Part shown: positions 55,900 through 64,000 of the stretch, one piece after another
How the letters are laid out: every line of letters begins with the position of its first letter
Position numbering within the stretch: the stretch's first letter is position 1
Assembly (NCBI RefSeq): GCF_036855935.1
Contig: NZ_JASPFK010000001.1
Coordinates: 3,598,501-3,662,500 of the forward strand
Source of the DNA: Sphingomonas sp. LR60
GTDB lineage: Bacteria; Pseudomonadota; Alphaproteobacteria; Sphingomonadales; Sphingomonadaceae
Length of the DNA: 64,000 nt
Direction: 5' to 3'
Notes under the pieces: model-generated
Databases searched by the model: none
What the model was told of the DNA's origin: nothing
Seen by the model: the letters and a program-made list of their open reading frames with translations, nothing else
Made by a program: the position numbers and the translations under genes

Positions 55900-56898
55900 T
55901 CAATCATCCTCGTCCTCAAATCCTACCAGGGCCAACGCGCGCGCGCGGATCTGGCGGGTCATACACCAATGGACCAGAGCCTCCTCGCGCCCATGCGTCA
56001 CCCAAACCTCGCGCGGCGAGATTTCGCTCAGCGTCTCGGTGAGTTCGTCCCAATCGGCGTGGTCGGAGAGGATCAGCGGCAGCTCGACGTTCTTCTGCCG
56101 CGCACGCTGCCGCACGCGCATCCAGCCGCTCGCCATCGCGGTGATCGGGTCGGGCAGCCGCCTGGACCAGCGATCGTTGAGCGCCGACGGCGGGCACATC
56201 ACGATATGCCCCGCCATCTCCGCCTTCGCGACGCCGGTTGCCGGGCGCAGCTCTCCAAGCGGGACCCCATGCGCGGCATAGAGGTCGCACAGCCGCTGCA
56301 GCGCACCGTGGATATAGATGGGTGCGCTATGCCCGCGCACGCGCAGCTCGGCGATCACGCGTTGCGCCTTGCCGAGCGCGTAGGCGCCGACGACGATGCA
56401 GCGCTCGGGATTGGCGTGGAGCCGCGCGATCAACTTGTCGATCTCGTCGCCGGTATCGGGATGGCGGAACACCGGCAGCCCGAAGGTCGCCTCGGTGATG
56501 AAGACATCGCATTTGACCGGCTCGAACGGCGCACAGGTCGGATCGGCGCGGCGCTTGTAATCGCCCGACGCCACGACGCGCTCGCCGCGATGATCGAGCA
56601 CGATCTGCGCCGAGCCGAGCACATGCCCCGCGGGCACGAAGCCGACCTCGACATCGCCGAGCCGGACGCTCTCGCCATAGGCGACCGGTCGGCCGACCTG
56701 CTCGCCATAGCGCGCGTCCATGATCGCGAGCGTTTCAGGGGTCGCCCACACCTCGCCGTGACCACCGCGCGCGTGATCGGCATGACCATGGGTGACGAGC
56801 GCCCGTGCGACCGGGATCGACGGATCGACCCACGCATCGGCGGGGCGCACGTACAGCCCGTGCGGGTGCGGTTCGAGCCAGTCGCCGAGCGTTGCCAT
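55900..56898 (-). CDS. Ligase-associated DNA damage response exonuclease (MBL fold)
   Basis: 332 residues of the metallo-beta-lactamase/beta-CASP type related to mRNA 3'-end processing factor-like nucleases. Metal motif HGHADHARGGHG, then GHVLGSAQIVLDH, VVASGDYKRRADPTCAPFEP and the terminal LSDHADW and VTHGREEALVHW. These exonucleases are normally encoded with an ATP-dependent ligase (LigB type), an Lhr-type helicase and PdeM. Here the helicase and PdeM are close by on the + strand, but no ligase gene is in the window. Confidence 0.92.
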   Translation of the reverse strand: MATLGDWLEPHPHGLYVRPADAWVDPSIPVARALVTHGHADHARGGHGEVWATPETLAIMDARYGEQVGRPVAYGESVRLGDVEVGFVPAGHVLGSAQIVLDHRGERVVASGDYKRRADPTCAPFEPVKCDVFITEATFGLPVFRHPDTGDEIDKLIARLHANPERCIVVGAYALGKAQRVIAELRVRGHSAPIYIHGALQRLCDLYAAHGVPLGELRPATGVAKAEMAGHIVMCPPSALNDRWSRRLPDPITAMASGWMRVRQRARQKNVELPLILSDHADWDELTETLSEISPREVWVTHGREEALVHWCMTRQIRARALALVGFEDEDD

Positions 56899-56971
56899 GC
56901 CGCAACAACCGCGCGCGCGGATCGAAGTTCATCGACGCGTCGTTGACCATCCGACATACAGGAGAGAGCCA

Positions 56972-57151
56972 GTGGCAGGCGACAGTTTGTGGAGCTTCGT
57001 GGTGATCGCCGGGCCGATCATCCTGGTGGTGGCATTGTTGTTCGCGATGCTGCGCAACCGCCGCAAGCCGCATGAGGAAGCGCAAACGGAACAGGCGACG
57101 CGCGAGCTGTACAAGCAGCAATCCGCCGAGGATCGTACACGGACGCCGTGA
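56972..57151 (+). CDS. Small single-pass membrane protein
   Basis: 59 residues from GTG 56972, chosen because AGGAGAGA stands 6 bp before it. One membrane helix at about residues 8-26 (SFVVIAGPIILVVALLFAML), then a basic RNRRKPH and a charged tail. No family recognised. It lies between the divergent exonuclease and helicase genes; whether it belongs to the DNA damage cluster is open. Confidence 0.7.
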   Translation: MAGDSLWSFVVIAGPIILVVALLFAMLRNRRKPHEEAQTEQATRELYKQQSAEDRTRTP

Positions 57152-57178
57152 CTGTTCGTCAGACGCCACAACGCCTCC

Positions 57179-57271
57179 GTCATTACCGCGAAGGCGGGGA
57201 TCCAGAACCTCTGACCTTTGTGGCTCTCACGACGACCCGCGCGTCTGGATTCACGCCTTCGCGGGAATGAC
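57179..57271 (-). repeat. 93-bp inverted-repeat element, family A copy 7
   Basis: Ends GTCATTACCGCGAAGGCGGG and GCGGGAATGAC. Inner order CCAGAACCTCTGACC then GACCCGCGCGTCTGG, reverse orientation. Just upstream of the helicase gene. Confidence 0.8.
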
Positions 57272-57343
57272 GAAGTGGTGGGCAACCGGTTGCCCATCCC
57301 GCGCCACCCCTTACATCCCTGACATGCCCACCCGGACATCCGA

Positions 57344-59751
57344 TTGACCACCCTCCCCGCCGTCCTCACCGACTGGTTCACGCGCCGGGGGTGGCAGCCG
57401 CGTCGGCACCAGCTGGCGATGCTGGACGAGGCGCGGGCCGGGCATCACGCGCTGCTGATCGCCGCCACCGGTGCGGGCAAGACGCTGGCGGGTTTCCTCC
57501 CGACGCTGACCGAACTGATCGAGGCGCCGGTCGACGGGCTCCACACGCTCTACGTCTCGCCGCTCAAGGCGCTGGCGGTCGATATCCAGCGCAACCTGCT
57601 TGCACCGATCGAGGAGATGGAGCTGGACTTGCGCGTCGAGACGCGCACCGGGGACACGCCGTCGGACCGGAAAGCGCGACAGCGGGTCAAGCCGCCGCAG
57701 ATCCTGCTGACCACCCCCGAGTCGCTGTCGCTGCTGCTCAGCTATCCCGACAGCTTCACGATGTTCGCCGGGCTGCGGACGATCGTCGTCGACGAGGTGC
57801 ACGCCTTCGCCACCGGCAAGCGCGGCGACCTGCTCAACCTGTGCATGGCGCGGCTTCAGACGATCGCGCCCGCGATGCGCCGCGTCGCGCTGTCGGCGAC
57901 GGTCGCCGACCCGGACGGCTATCGCGCATGGCTCGCGCCCGATGGCGACATCGACCGGGTGGCGTTGGTCCATGGCGATGCCGGGGTCGATCCCGATATC
58001 GCGATCCTGCTGCCCGAGGGTCGCGTGCCATGGGCCGGCCATTCGGGGCGCTATGCCGCCGAGCAGGTGATGGCCGAGATCGAGACGCACAAGACCTCGA
58101 TCGTCTTCTGCAACACCCGCAGCCTCGCCGAGCTGATCTTCCAGGATCTGTGGAAGGCCAATGCGATGCAGCTGCCGATCGGCATCCACCACGGCAGCCT
58201 GGAGAAGGAAGCGCGTCGCAAGGTCGAAAACGCGATGGCCGACGGCCGGCTGCGCGCCCTGGTGGCGACCGCCAGCCTCGACCTCGGTGTCGACTGGGGC
58301 GACGTCGATTGCGTGATCCAGATGGGTGCGCCCAAGGGCTCGTCGCGGCTGCTCCAGCGGATCGGGCGCTCGAACCACCGGCTCGATCAGGCGAGCGAAG
58401 CGATCCTCGTTCCCGGCAACCGCTTCGAATATCTGGAGGCACGCGCCGCGCTCGACGCGGTCGAAGCGGGCGAGCTGGACAGCGACGTGTTCCGCATGGG
58501 CGCGCTCGACGTGCTCGCGCAGCATGTCATGGCCTGCGCCTGCGCCGCGCCGTTCGAGCAGGCGGCGATGCTGGACGAACTCCGCTCCGCCCTGCCATAT
58601 TCGGCGCTCACCGAAGAATTGTTCGACCGCGTGCTCGGGTTCATCCGCGACGGCGGCTATTCCTTGCGCGCCTACGACCGCTTCAAGCGGCTGACGCAGG
58701 ATGCCGACGGGCGCTGGCGCGTGAGCCACCCAAAGTTCGTCGCACAGCATCGGCTCAACGCCGGGATCATCGTCGAGGCGACGATGCTCAAGGTGCGGTT
58801 CCGCAACGGACGCGCACTCGGCAAGGTCGAGGAAGGTTTCGCCGCGACGCTGAGCCATGGCGACACCTTCTTTTCGCGGGGTTGAGCCTCGAGGTCGAGA
58901 AGATCGACACCGAGGATCTGATCGTCCGCGCCACCAGCCGCCCAGCGCGGATCCCGACCTATGGCGGCAGCCGGATGCCGCTGTCGACAAACCTCGCCAA
59001 CCGCGTGCGGCGCTTCCTCGACACGCCCGCGGAATGGCACCGCTTTCCCGACGACGTGCGCGAATGGCTGGAGATCCAGCAGCGTCGCTCGACCCTCCCC
59101 CACCCCGAGCAATTGCTGGTCGAGACCTTCCCGCGCGAAGGACGGCATTACATGGTCGCGTACAGCTTCGAAGGCTGGAACGCGCACCAGTCGCTTGGGA
59201 TGCTGGTGACGAAGCGGATGGAGACGCTGGGGCTCAAGCCGCTCGGCTTCGTCGCCAACGATTATGCGATCGCCTGTTACGGGCTGGAGAAGGTCACCGA
59301 TCCCGCCGCCTTGTTCAGTGCCGATATCCTCGAACATGAGTTCGTCGAATGGGTCGAGCGCTCGCATTTGCTCAAGCGCGCGTTCCGCGAGGTGGCGGTG
59401 ATCGGCGGGCTGGTCGAGCGCCAGCACCCGGGCAAGCGCAAGACCGGGCGTCAGGTGACCTTCTCGACCGACCTGATCTACGACGTGCTGCGCCAGTACG
59501 AGCCCGGTCATGTGCTGCTCCAGGCCGCCTGGGCCGATGCCCGCGCGCGGATGACCGACGTCGGGCGGCTCGCCGATCTGCTCGACCGCGCCGCGGACAC
59601 GATGGTGCATGTCGATTTGCCGCGGGTCACGCCACTGGCGGTGCCGGTGTTGACGCTGATCGGACGCGAAAAGGTGGCGACCGGCAGCGCCGACGATGCG
59701 CTGCTGATCGAGGCCGAAGCGCTCGCTGCGGAGGCGATGCGCGTGGATTGA
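57344..59751 (+). CDS. Ligase-associated DNA damage response DEXH helicase (Lhr-like), frameshifted in this sequence
   Basis: SF2 helicase related to Lhr. The start is probably TTG 57344 (MTTLPAVLTDWFTRRGWQPR). Motif I is ATGAGKT (41-47), motif II is DEVH (150-153), motif III is SATVAD, and motif VI is QRIGRSNHR. At 58871-58874 (a T4 run) one T appears lost: GDTFF then stops at RG. Adding a T gives GDTFFFAGLSLEVEKI, continuing to 59751 with the Lhr-core C-terminal domain (VEWVERSHLLKRAFREVAVIGGLVERQHPGKRKTGRQV). Restored length is 802 residues, close to the family's ~820. Part of the exonuclease/helicase/PdeM set. Confidence 0.92.
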
Positions 59752-59783
59752 TCGCGTACGCGGCGAGGCGTAGGCTGTGCGTA

Positions 59784-60716
59784 ATGGAGAGATTGCTCGC
59801 GCTGCTGCTTGCTTGCGCTGCCGTGCCGGCGACCGCGCAGCAGGCGCCTCCGCCCGAGCCTCCCATGCCGCCGACCGCTGCCGTCGGCGAGGATCTTGCC
59901 TTTCTAGATCAGGAAGACCGGATGACCGTCCCGGTGCGGATCGACGGCGCCGGCCCCTATCCGTTCATCATCGATTCGGGCGCGCAACGCAGCGTCATTT
60001 CGCGCCAGCTCGCGACCCGGCTCGCGCTGCCACCCGGCCCGACGGTTCGGATGACGACGATTACCGGCACCAGCATCGTCGATACGGTCGTGATCCCGTC
60101 GCTGTCGGTCAGCACGCTGGGCGCACTGCGCGTCGAGGCGCCGGCGCTCGACGCCAAGGATCTGGGGTCGCTCGGTATTCTCGGCATCGACGCGATGCAG
60201 AATCATGCGCTGACGATCGATTTCGACCAGCAACGGATGGCGGTGACGCCGGCAGTGGGCGTAAAGCCGCCTCGCCCCGAACCCGGCGAGATCGTCGTGC
60301 GCGCGAAGAGCCTGTTCGGCCAGTTGGTCGTCACCAACGCCACGGTCGCCGGGCGGCGCGTGCGCGTCGTGCTGGATACCGGGACGAGCGTGAGCATCGG
60401 CAATCTGGCGCTGCGGCGTTTGCTGACGCGGCGCGGCGGCGGGATACCGATCGTCTTCACCAGCGTCACCGGTGAGAGCATCACGACCGATTATGCCGCG
60501 TTGCCGATGCTGACGCTGGGCAGCGCCACGATCCGCTCGCTGCCGGTCGGCTTTGCCGATGCGCGGCCGTTCGCGGCCTTAGGGCTGGAGGGGAAGCCGG
60601 CGCTGCTGCTCGGGATGGATGTGCTGCGGCTCTTCCGCCGCGTACATATCGACTTCGCGCGCCGCGAGTTACGGCTGCTGCTGCCGCGCGACGCGGGGCG
60701 CGCACGCGTCTTGTGA
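59784..60716 (+). CDS. Tandem retropepsin-like aspartic protease, exported
   Basis: 310 residues with a signal peptide (MERLLALLLACAAVPATAQQ) and a Pro-rich stretch. Two aspartyl-protease half-domains follow: FIIDSGAQRS (D64-S65-G66) closed by ILGIDAM, and VVLDTGTSVS (D198-T199-G200) closed by LLLGMDVLRL. Retropepsins are usually single-motif proteins that dimerise; here both motifs are in one chain. The substrate is unknown. It sits 32 bp after the helicase gene and before an M20 peptidase. Confidence 0.87.
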   Translation: MERLLALLLACAAVPATAQQAPPPEPPMPPTAAVGEDLAFLDQEDRMTVPVRIDGAGPYPFIIDSGAQRSVISRQLATRLALPPGPTVRMTTITGTSIVDTVVIPSLSVSTLGALRVEAPALDAKDLGSLGILGIDAMQNHALTIDFDQQRMAVTPAVGVKPPRPEPGEIVVRAKSLFGQLVVTNATVAGRRVRVVLDTGTSVSIGNLALRRLLTRRGGGIPIVFTSVTGESITTDYAALPMLTLGSATIRSLPVGFADARPFAALGLEGKPALLLGMDVLRLFRRVHIDFARRELRLLLPRDAGRARVL

Positions 60717-60775
60717 GATATTGCACCCCTGCCGTTTCGCTGCGACGGTCGCCGCAACGACGAAGGGGAATGTGG

Positions 60776-62170
60776 ATGCATAACGTGGCGATCGCGGCCG
60801 GCGTACTGACGATGCTGGCGACGGGCGCCGCGGCGCAGACACGCCCCGACCAGAAAGCGTTCTTCGACCTCTACAAGGAGATGGTCGAGACCAACACGGT
60901 CGTGAACGTCGGCAGCTGTACGCAGGCGGCGGCGCAGGTCGGCGCGCGGTTGAAGGCGGCGGGCTTTGCCGATGCCGACATCACCAGCTTCTCCGTCCCC
61001 GAACATCCCAACGACGGCGGCATCGTCGCGATCTTGAAGGGCAGTGACGCCAGCGCCAAGCCGATCCTGTTGCTTGGCCACCTCGACGTCGTCGCCGCCA
61101 AGCGCGAGGATTGGCAGCGCGATCCCTTCAAGCTGGTCGAGGAAGACGGCTATTATTATGCGCGCGGCACGGTCGACGACAAGGCGATGTCCGCGATCTG
61201 GGCCCATGCGATGATCCGCTTTCGCCAGCAGAATTATCGCCCGAAGCGGACGATCAAGCTGGCGCTGACCTGCGGCGAGGAAACCACCTTCGCGTTCAAC
61301 GGAGCCCAGTGGCTGGCGCAGAACCGGCCCGAGCTGATCGCGGCCGAATTCGCGCTCAACGAGGGCGGCGGCGGGCGGCTCGATGCGGCGGGCAAGCGGC
61401 AGTTGCTCGCGGTGCAGGTCGGCGAGAAGGCCGCGCAGAATTATGCGTTCGTCACCACCAACCCGGGCGGACACAGCTCCGCTCCGACCCCCGACAATGC
61501 GATCTACGAGCTGGCCGACGCGATCAAGGCGGTGCAGGGCTATGAATTCCCGGTGCACTTCACCGACACGACCCGCGCCTATTTCACCGCCACCGCCGCG
61601 CGCGCTGACAGCGAACAGGCGGACGCGATCCGCCGGTTGCTCGCCGATCCGACCGACAAGGCCGCCGACGCCATCGTCAGCCGCGACAAGGTGCTCCATT
61701 CGACGCTGCGCACGACCTGCGTCGCGACGTTGCTCAACGCCGGCCATGCCGAAAACGCGCTGCCGCAACGCGCGACCGCCAACGTCAATTGCCGGATTTT
61801 CCCCGGCGAGACGGTCGACGGCACGCTGGCGACGCTAGAGCGGCTCGCCGGGGACAAGGTGACGGTCACCGCCAATCAGCCGGTCCGCCCGACCGCGATC
61901 CCGCCGACGCTCGATCCGAAGGTAATCGAGCCGATGAAGCGCATCGCGGCGAAGCACTTCCCGAAATTGCCGCTGCTGCCGATGATGTCGACCGGCGCCA
62001 CCGACGGCGTGTTCCTCGAGGCTATCGGCATTCCGGTATACGGCGTGCCGGGGACGTTCGTCGATCCGCAGACCAGCGGCGTCCATGGCCTGAACGAGCG
62101 GATCCGTGTCGACTCCCTCTACGATGCGCGCGACTATATGTTCGATCTGGTGAAGGCTTATGCGGGCTAA
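60776..62170 (+). CDS. M20-family metallopeptidase, exported
   Basis: 464 residues from ATG 60776, with AAGGGG 7 bp upstream; a start at 60770 is too close to it. A signal peptide (AIAAGVLTMLATGAAAQ) is followed by the M20 fold. Motifs are LLLGHLDVVAAKRE with the first metal His and Asp, YYYARGTVDDKAMSA with the bridging Asp, and TCGEETTF with the catalytic Glu. NPGGHSSAP lies in the dimerisation lid, and HGLNERI has the last His. Periplasmic peptidase or amidase; exact specificity unknown. Confidence 0.92.
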   Translation: MHNVAIAAGVLTMLATGAAAQTRPDQKAFFDLYKEMVETNTVVNVGSCTQAAAQVGARLKAAGFADADITSFSVPEHPNDGGIVAILKGSDASAKPILLLGHLDVVAAKREDWQRDPFKLVEEDGYYYARGTVDDKAMSAIWAHAMIRFRQQNYRPKRTIKLALTCGEETTFAFNGAQWLAQNRPELIAAEFALNEGGGGRLDAAGKRQLLAVQVGEKAAQNYAFVTTNPGGHSSAPTPDNAIYELADAIKAVQGYEFPVHFTDTTRAYFTATAARADSEQADAIRRLLADPTDKAADAIVSRDKVLHSTLRTTCVATLLNAGHAENALPQRATANVNCRIFPGETVDGTLATLERLAGDKVTVTANQPVRPTAIPPTLDPKVIEPMKRIAAKHFPKLPLLPMMSTGATDGVFLEAIGIPVYGVPGTFVDPQTSGVHGLNERIRVDSLYDARDYMFDLVKAYAG

Positions 62171-62198
62171 GCGGTTGATCCGCAGTGCCACCTGAGGC

Positions 62199-62887
62199 AT
62201 GGCGGACGGCATGGTTCCCGTTCCGTTCGCCGAACTCCGCTTCGCCGGGCACGCCTGGCAGGCGTTGCCCGAGGGGGCGCTGTTCTGGCCGGCGCGGCGG
62301 GCGTTGCTGGTCGCCGACCTGCATCTCGAAAAGGCGAGCTGGTTCGCGCGCGGCGGGCAGATGTTGCCCCCTATGATTCGATCGCCACACTGACCGCGCT
62401 CGCCGCGACGGTGGCGGCGACGGGCGCGGAGGAGGTCTGGTGCCTCGGCGACAGCTTCCACGATATCGCCGGTTGTGACCGCTTGCCCGATGCGGCGCGC
62501 GAGCAACTGTCGACGCTGACGGCGACGACGCGTTGGACCTGGATCACCGGCAATCACGATCGCGTCTATGTCGATCGCTGCGGTGGCGCGGTGCGGGACG
62601 AAGCGGTGGTCGACGGCGTGGTGCTGCGTCACGAGGCTGATCCACGTGAAACACGCCCGGAGCTATCGGGCCATTATCATCCCAAGCTGCGCGTAAAGGT
62701 CCGCGGCAAGCTGGTCGCGCGCCGCTGTTTCGTGGCGACCGCGACCAAGCTGATCTTCCCGGCCTTTGGTGCGCTGACCGGCGGGCTCGACGTCACCCAT
62801 CCGGAGATCGCCCGCGCGACCGGCGGCGGGGCGGAGGCGCTGGTCGCCCTGCCCGACCGGTTGTTGCGGTTTCCGGTCGCGGCCTGA
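62199..62887 (+). CDS. pdeM: Ligase-associated DNA damage response endonuclease PdeM, frameshifted in this sequence
   Basis: Calcineurin-like phosphoesterase of the ligase-associated repair set. The first frame starts at ATG 62199 and carries ALLVADLHLEKASWFARGGQMLPP. In the C5 run at 62367-62371 one C seems lost, and YDSIATLTALAATV continues in the next frame. Metal-ligand motifs are ADLHLEK, WCLGDSFHD, ITGNHDR and LSGHYHPKLRV. Restored length is about 229 residues, as in the family. It follows the M20 peptidase gene by 28 bp. Confidence 0.92.
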
Positions 62888-62892
62888 ACCGG

Positions 62893-63585
62893 TCAGCCGA
62901 TCGCGAACTCGACCGCTGCTGCGGCGTGAAGCGTCGTGGTGTCGAACAGCGGCACTGGTGAGTCCGCTTGGGAAACCAATAGCATGATCTCGGTGCAGCC
63001 AAGGATGATGGCAGTGGCCCCCTGCGCAACGAGCGCCGCGATGACGGTCCGGTAGATCGTGCGGGTTTCGTCCCGCACCACGCCGCGGACCAATTCGTCG
63101 TAGATGATCCGGTGAACCTCGGCGCGCTGTGCGGCATCAGGCACCAGCACATCGAGCCCGAAGCGATCCGCTAGCCGCTCGCGATAGAAAGGCTCTTCCA
63201 TTGTGAACGCCGTGCCGAGCAGCCCGACCCGACGGTGCCCGCCCCTCACGATCGCCGCGCCGGTCGCGTCGGCGATGTGAAGCAGCGGCTGAGGTTGTGC
63301 CGCGACGATCGCGTCGGCAACCTTGTGCATTGTGTTGGTACACAGCACGATCGCTTCCGCGCCGGCATCGGAGAGCGTGCGGGCTGCCGTCGCCATTCGC
63401 GTGCCGAGCGCGGTCCAGTTGCTGGCGTGCTGAAGCGCCGCAATCTCTGTGAAATCGACCGAGAGCAGGAGCAGCGGGGCGGAGTGCGTCCCGCCTTTCC
63501 GCTCTCGCACCCCCTGATTGATCAACCGATAGTAATGCGCCGAGCTCTCCCAGCTCATCCCGCCGATCAACCCGAGGGTGCGCAT
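62893..63585 (-). CDS. Aspartate/glutamate racemase family protein
   Basis: 230 residues from ATG 63585, which overlaps the upstream stop (TGATG). PLP-independent racemase fold with the two catalytic cysteines in VLCTNTMHK and ILGCTEIMLL; the N-terminal LGLIGGMSWESSAHYYRLINQGV is typical of the YgeA/RacX-like aspartate racemase group. Makes D-aspartate or a related D-amino acid from the L-form; exact substrate unknown. Convergent with pdeM with 5 bp between stops. Confidence 0.92.
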   Translation of the reverse strand: MRTLGLIGGMSWESSAHYYRLINQGVRERKGGTHSAPLLLLSVDFTEIAALQHASNWTALGTRMATAARTLSDAGAEAIVLCTNTMHKVADAIVAAQPQPLLHIADATGAAIVRGGHRRVGLLGTAFTMEEPFYRERLADRFGLDVLVPDAAQRAEVHRIIYDELVRGVVRDETRTIYRTVIAALVAQGATAIILGCTEIMLLVSQADSPVPLFDTTTLHAAAAVEFAIG

Positions 63586-64000
63586 CACACCATCGTGCCC
63601 ATCAGCAGCTTGGGCAGGTCACCGCTCTCGCCCCGCGCCTCCGCCATGAAGCGGTCCTTGAGCGGCGGCAGGCGGTCGACCGCCGTGATCCCGAAGCGCC
63701 GCACCGCGCTTGCCGCCTTGCCGGGGATGCCGAACAGCCGCGTCAGCGTGTCGGTCGCCGCGGCGACCATGAACGTGTCGAGGCTCCGCCAACGCTCATA
63801 GCGCTTGAGCAATTGTGCATCACCCGCCTCCAGCCCGAGCCGCCGCCCTTCGACCAGCACCTCGACCAACGCGGCCACGTCGCGATAGCCGAGGTTGACC
63901 CCCTGCCCCGCGATCGGATGAATACCGTGCGCCGCATCACCCACCAGCACCAGCCGCGTGTCGGTCAGCCGCGCCGCATGGTGGAAGCCGAGCGGATAGC
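63585..64000 (-). CDS. UbiH/UbiF-family FAD-dependent hydroxylase (5' part cut by window edge)
   Basis: 138 C-terminal codons of a flavin monooxygenase of the UbiH/UbiF/VisC/Coq6 group, which hydroxylates the ring during ubiquinone synthesis. The diagnostic segment is LVGDAAHGIHPIAGQGVNLGYRDVAALVE, the GD motif that contacts FAD ribose, followed by RYERWRSLDTFMVAAATDTLTRLF. Which ring position it acts on is not shown. Coupled to the racemase gene by TGATG. Confidence 0.92.
   Translation of the reverse strand, partial: YPLGFHHAARLTDTRLVLVGDAAHGIHPIAGQGVNLGYRDVAALVEVLVEGRRLGLEAGDAQLLKRYERWRSLDTFMVAAATDTLTRLFGIPGKAASAVRRFGITAVDRLPPLKDRFMAEARGESGDLPKLLMGTMV

Noticed and set aside
15857..57271. 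Repeats considered as a CRISPR array
   Set aside because: Copies are dispersed over 41 kb, internally palindromic and ~93 bp long, with no regular spacers and no cas genes.

Overview
The window comes from a high-GC alphaproteobacterium, most likely Sphingomonas or a close relative in the Sphingomonadales. Evidence is the rsmB-rpe-heparinase-purH run, the lptC-lptA-lptB-rpoN run, a class I lysyl-tRNA synthetase, a CrtZ-type carotenoid hydroxylase, a COG4223/mitofilin-like gene after hemCD, and many short inverted-repeat elements. No rRNA, prophage, integrase, transposase or CRISPR array was seen. Almost everything is chromosomal housekeeping or cell-envelope function. The genus is inferred from gene content, not from a marker gene.

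Layout. 1-5.4 kb: tsaD (cut by the left edge), hemC-hemD and a mitofilin-like membrane gene, class I lysS, crtZ. 5.6-11.2 kb: a DUF1674 gene, then rsmB, rpe, heparinase-like and purH on the + strand. 11.2-21.2 kb: mostly minus strand, with a Wzx-like flippase, polA, a class A beta-lactamase-like lipoprotein, nadB, a DUF1080 protein and an ABC ATPase. 21.3-24.3 kb: zf-CHCC protein, tldD, a ccdAB toxin-antitoxin pair with an operator palindrome, a PPOX-family protein and a DUF2007 protein. 24.4-26.3 kb: glnK-amtB behind a near-consensus sigma-54 promoter. 26.9-34.1 kb: glutaminyl cyclase, two lipoprotein genes (one an S41 protease), a methyltransferase, an MFS transporter and a CDC48-type AAA ATPase. 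34.2-41.1 kb: a candidate small RNA, a LysR regulator, ppiB, mgtE, prfC, a glycine-rich double cold-shock protein and rnd. 41.1-44.7 kb: lptC, lptA, lptB, rpoN. 44.7-52.1 kb: MATE exporter, lipoprotein, class I amidotransferase, cysE, GH43 glycosidase, tRNA-Gln, ppx/gppA, rlmE. 52.3-62.9 kb: two exported peptidases in one operon, then a ligase-associated DNA damage cluster (exonuclease, Lhr-type helicase, PdeM) interrupted by an aspartyl protease and an M20 peptidase. 62.9-64 kb: Asp/Glu racemase and a ubiH-like gene cut by the right edge.

Two patterns run across the window. First, six genes (hemD, polA, an S41 protease, cdc48, the lhr-type helicase, pdeM) are each broken by one small indel. 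Three of these fall in runs of four or five identical bases, and family-like sequence resumes at once in another frame. Loss of both hemD and polA is hard to accept biologically, so uncorrected sequencing indels are the best explanation. Second, at least seven copies of a 92-94 bp inverted-repeat element, plus several shorter palindrome families, occupy most gaps between convergent genes.

Regulatory signals worth testing are the sigma-54 promoter of glnK-amtB (rpoN is also in the window), the ccdAB operator, a perfect 7-1-7 palindrome beside lysR with an orphan minus-strand terminator, and a LacI-type palindrome 34 bp before the GH43 gene.
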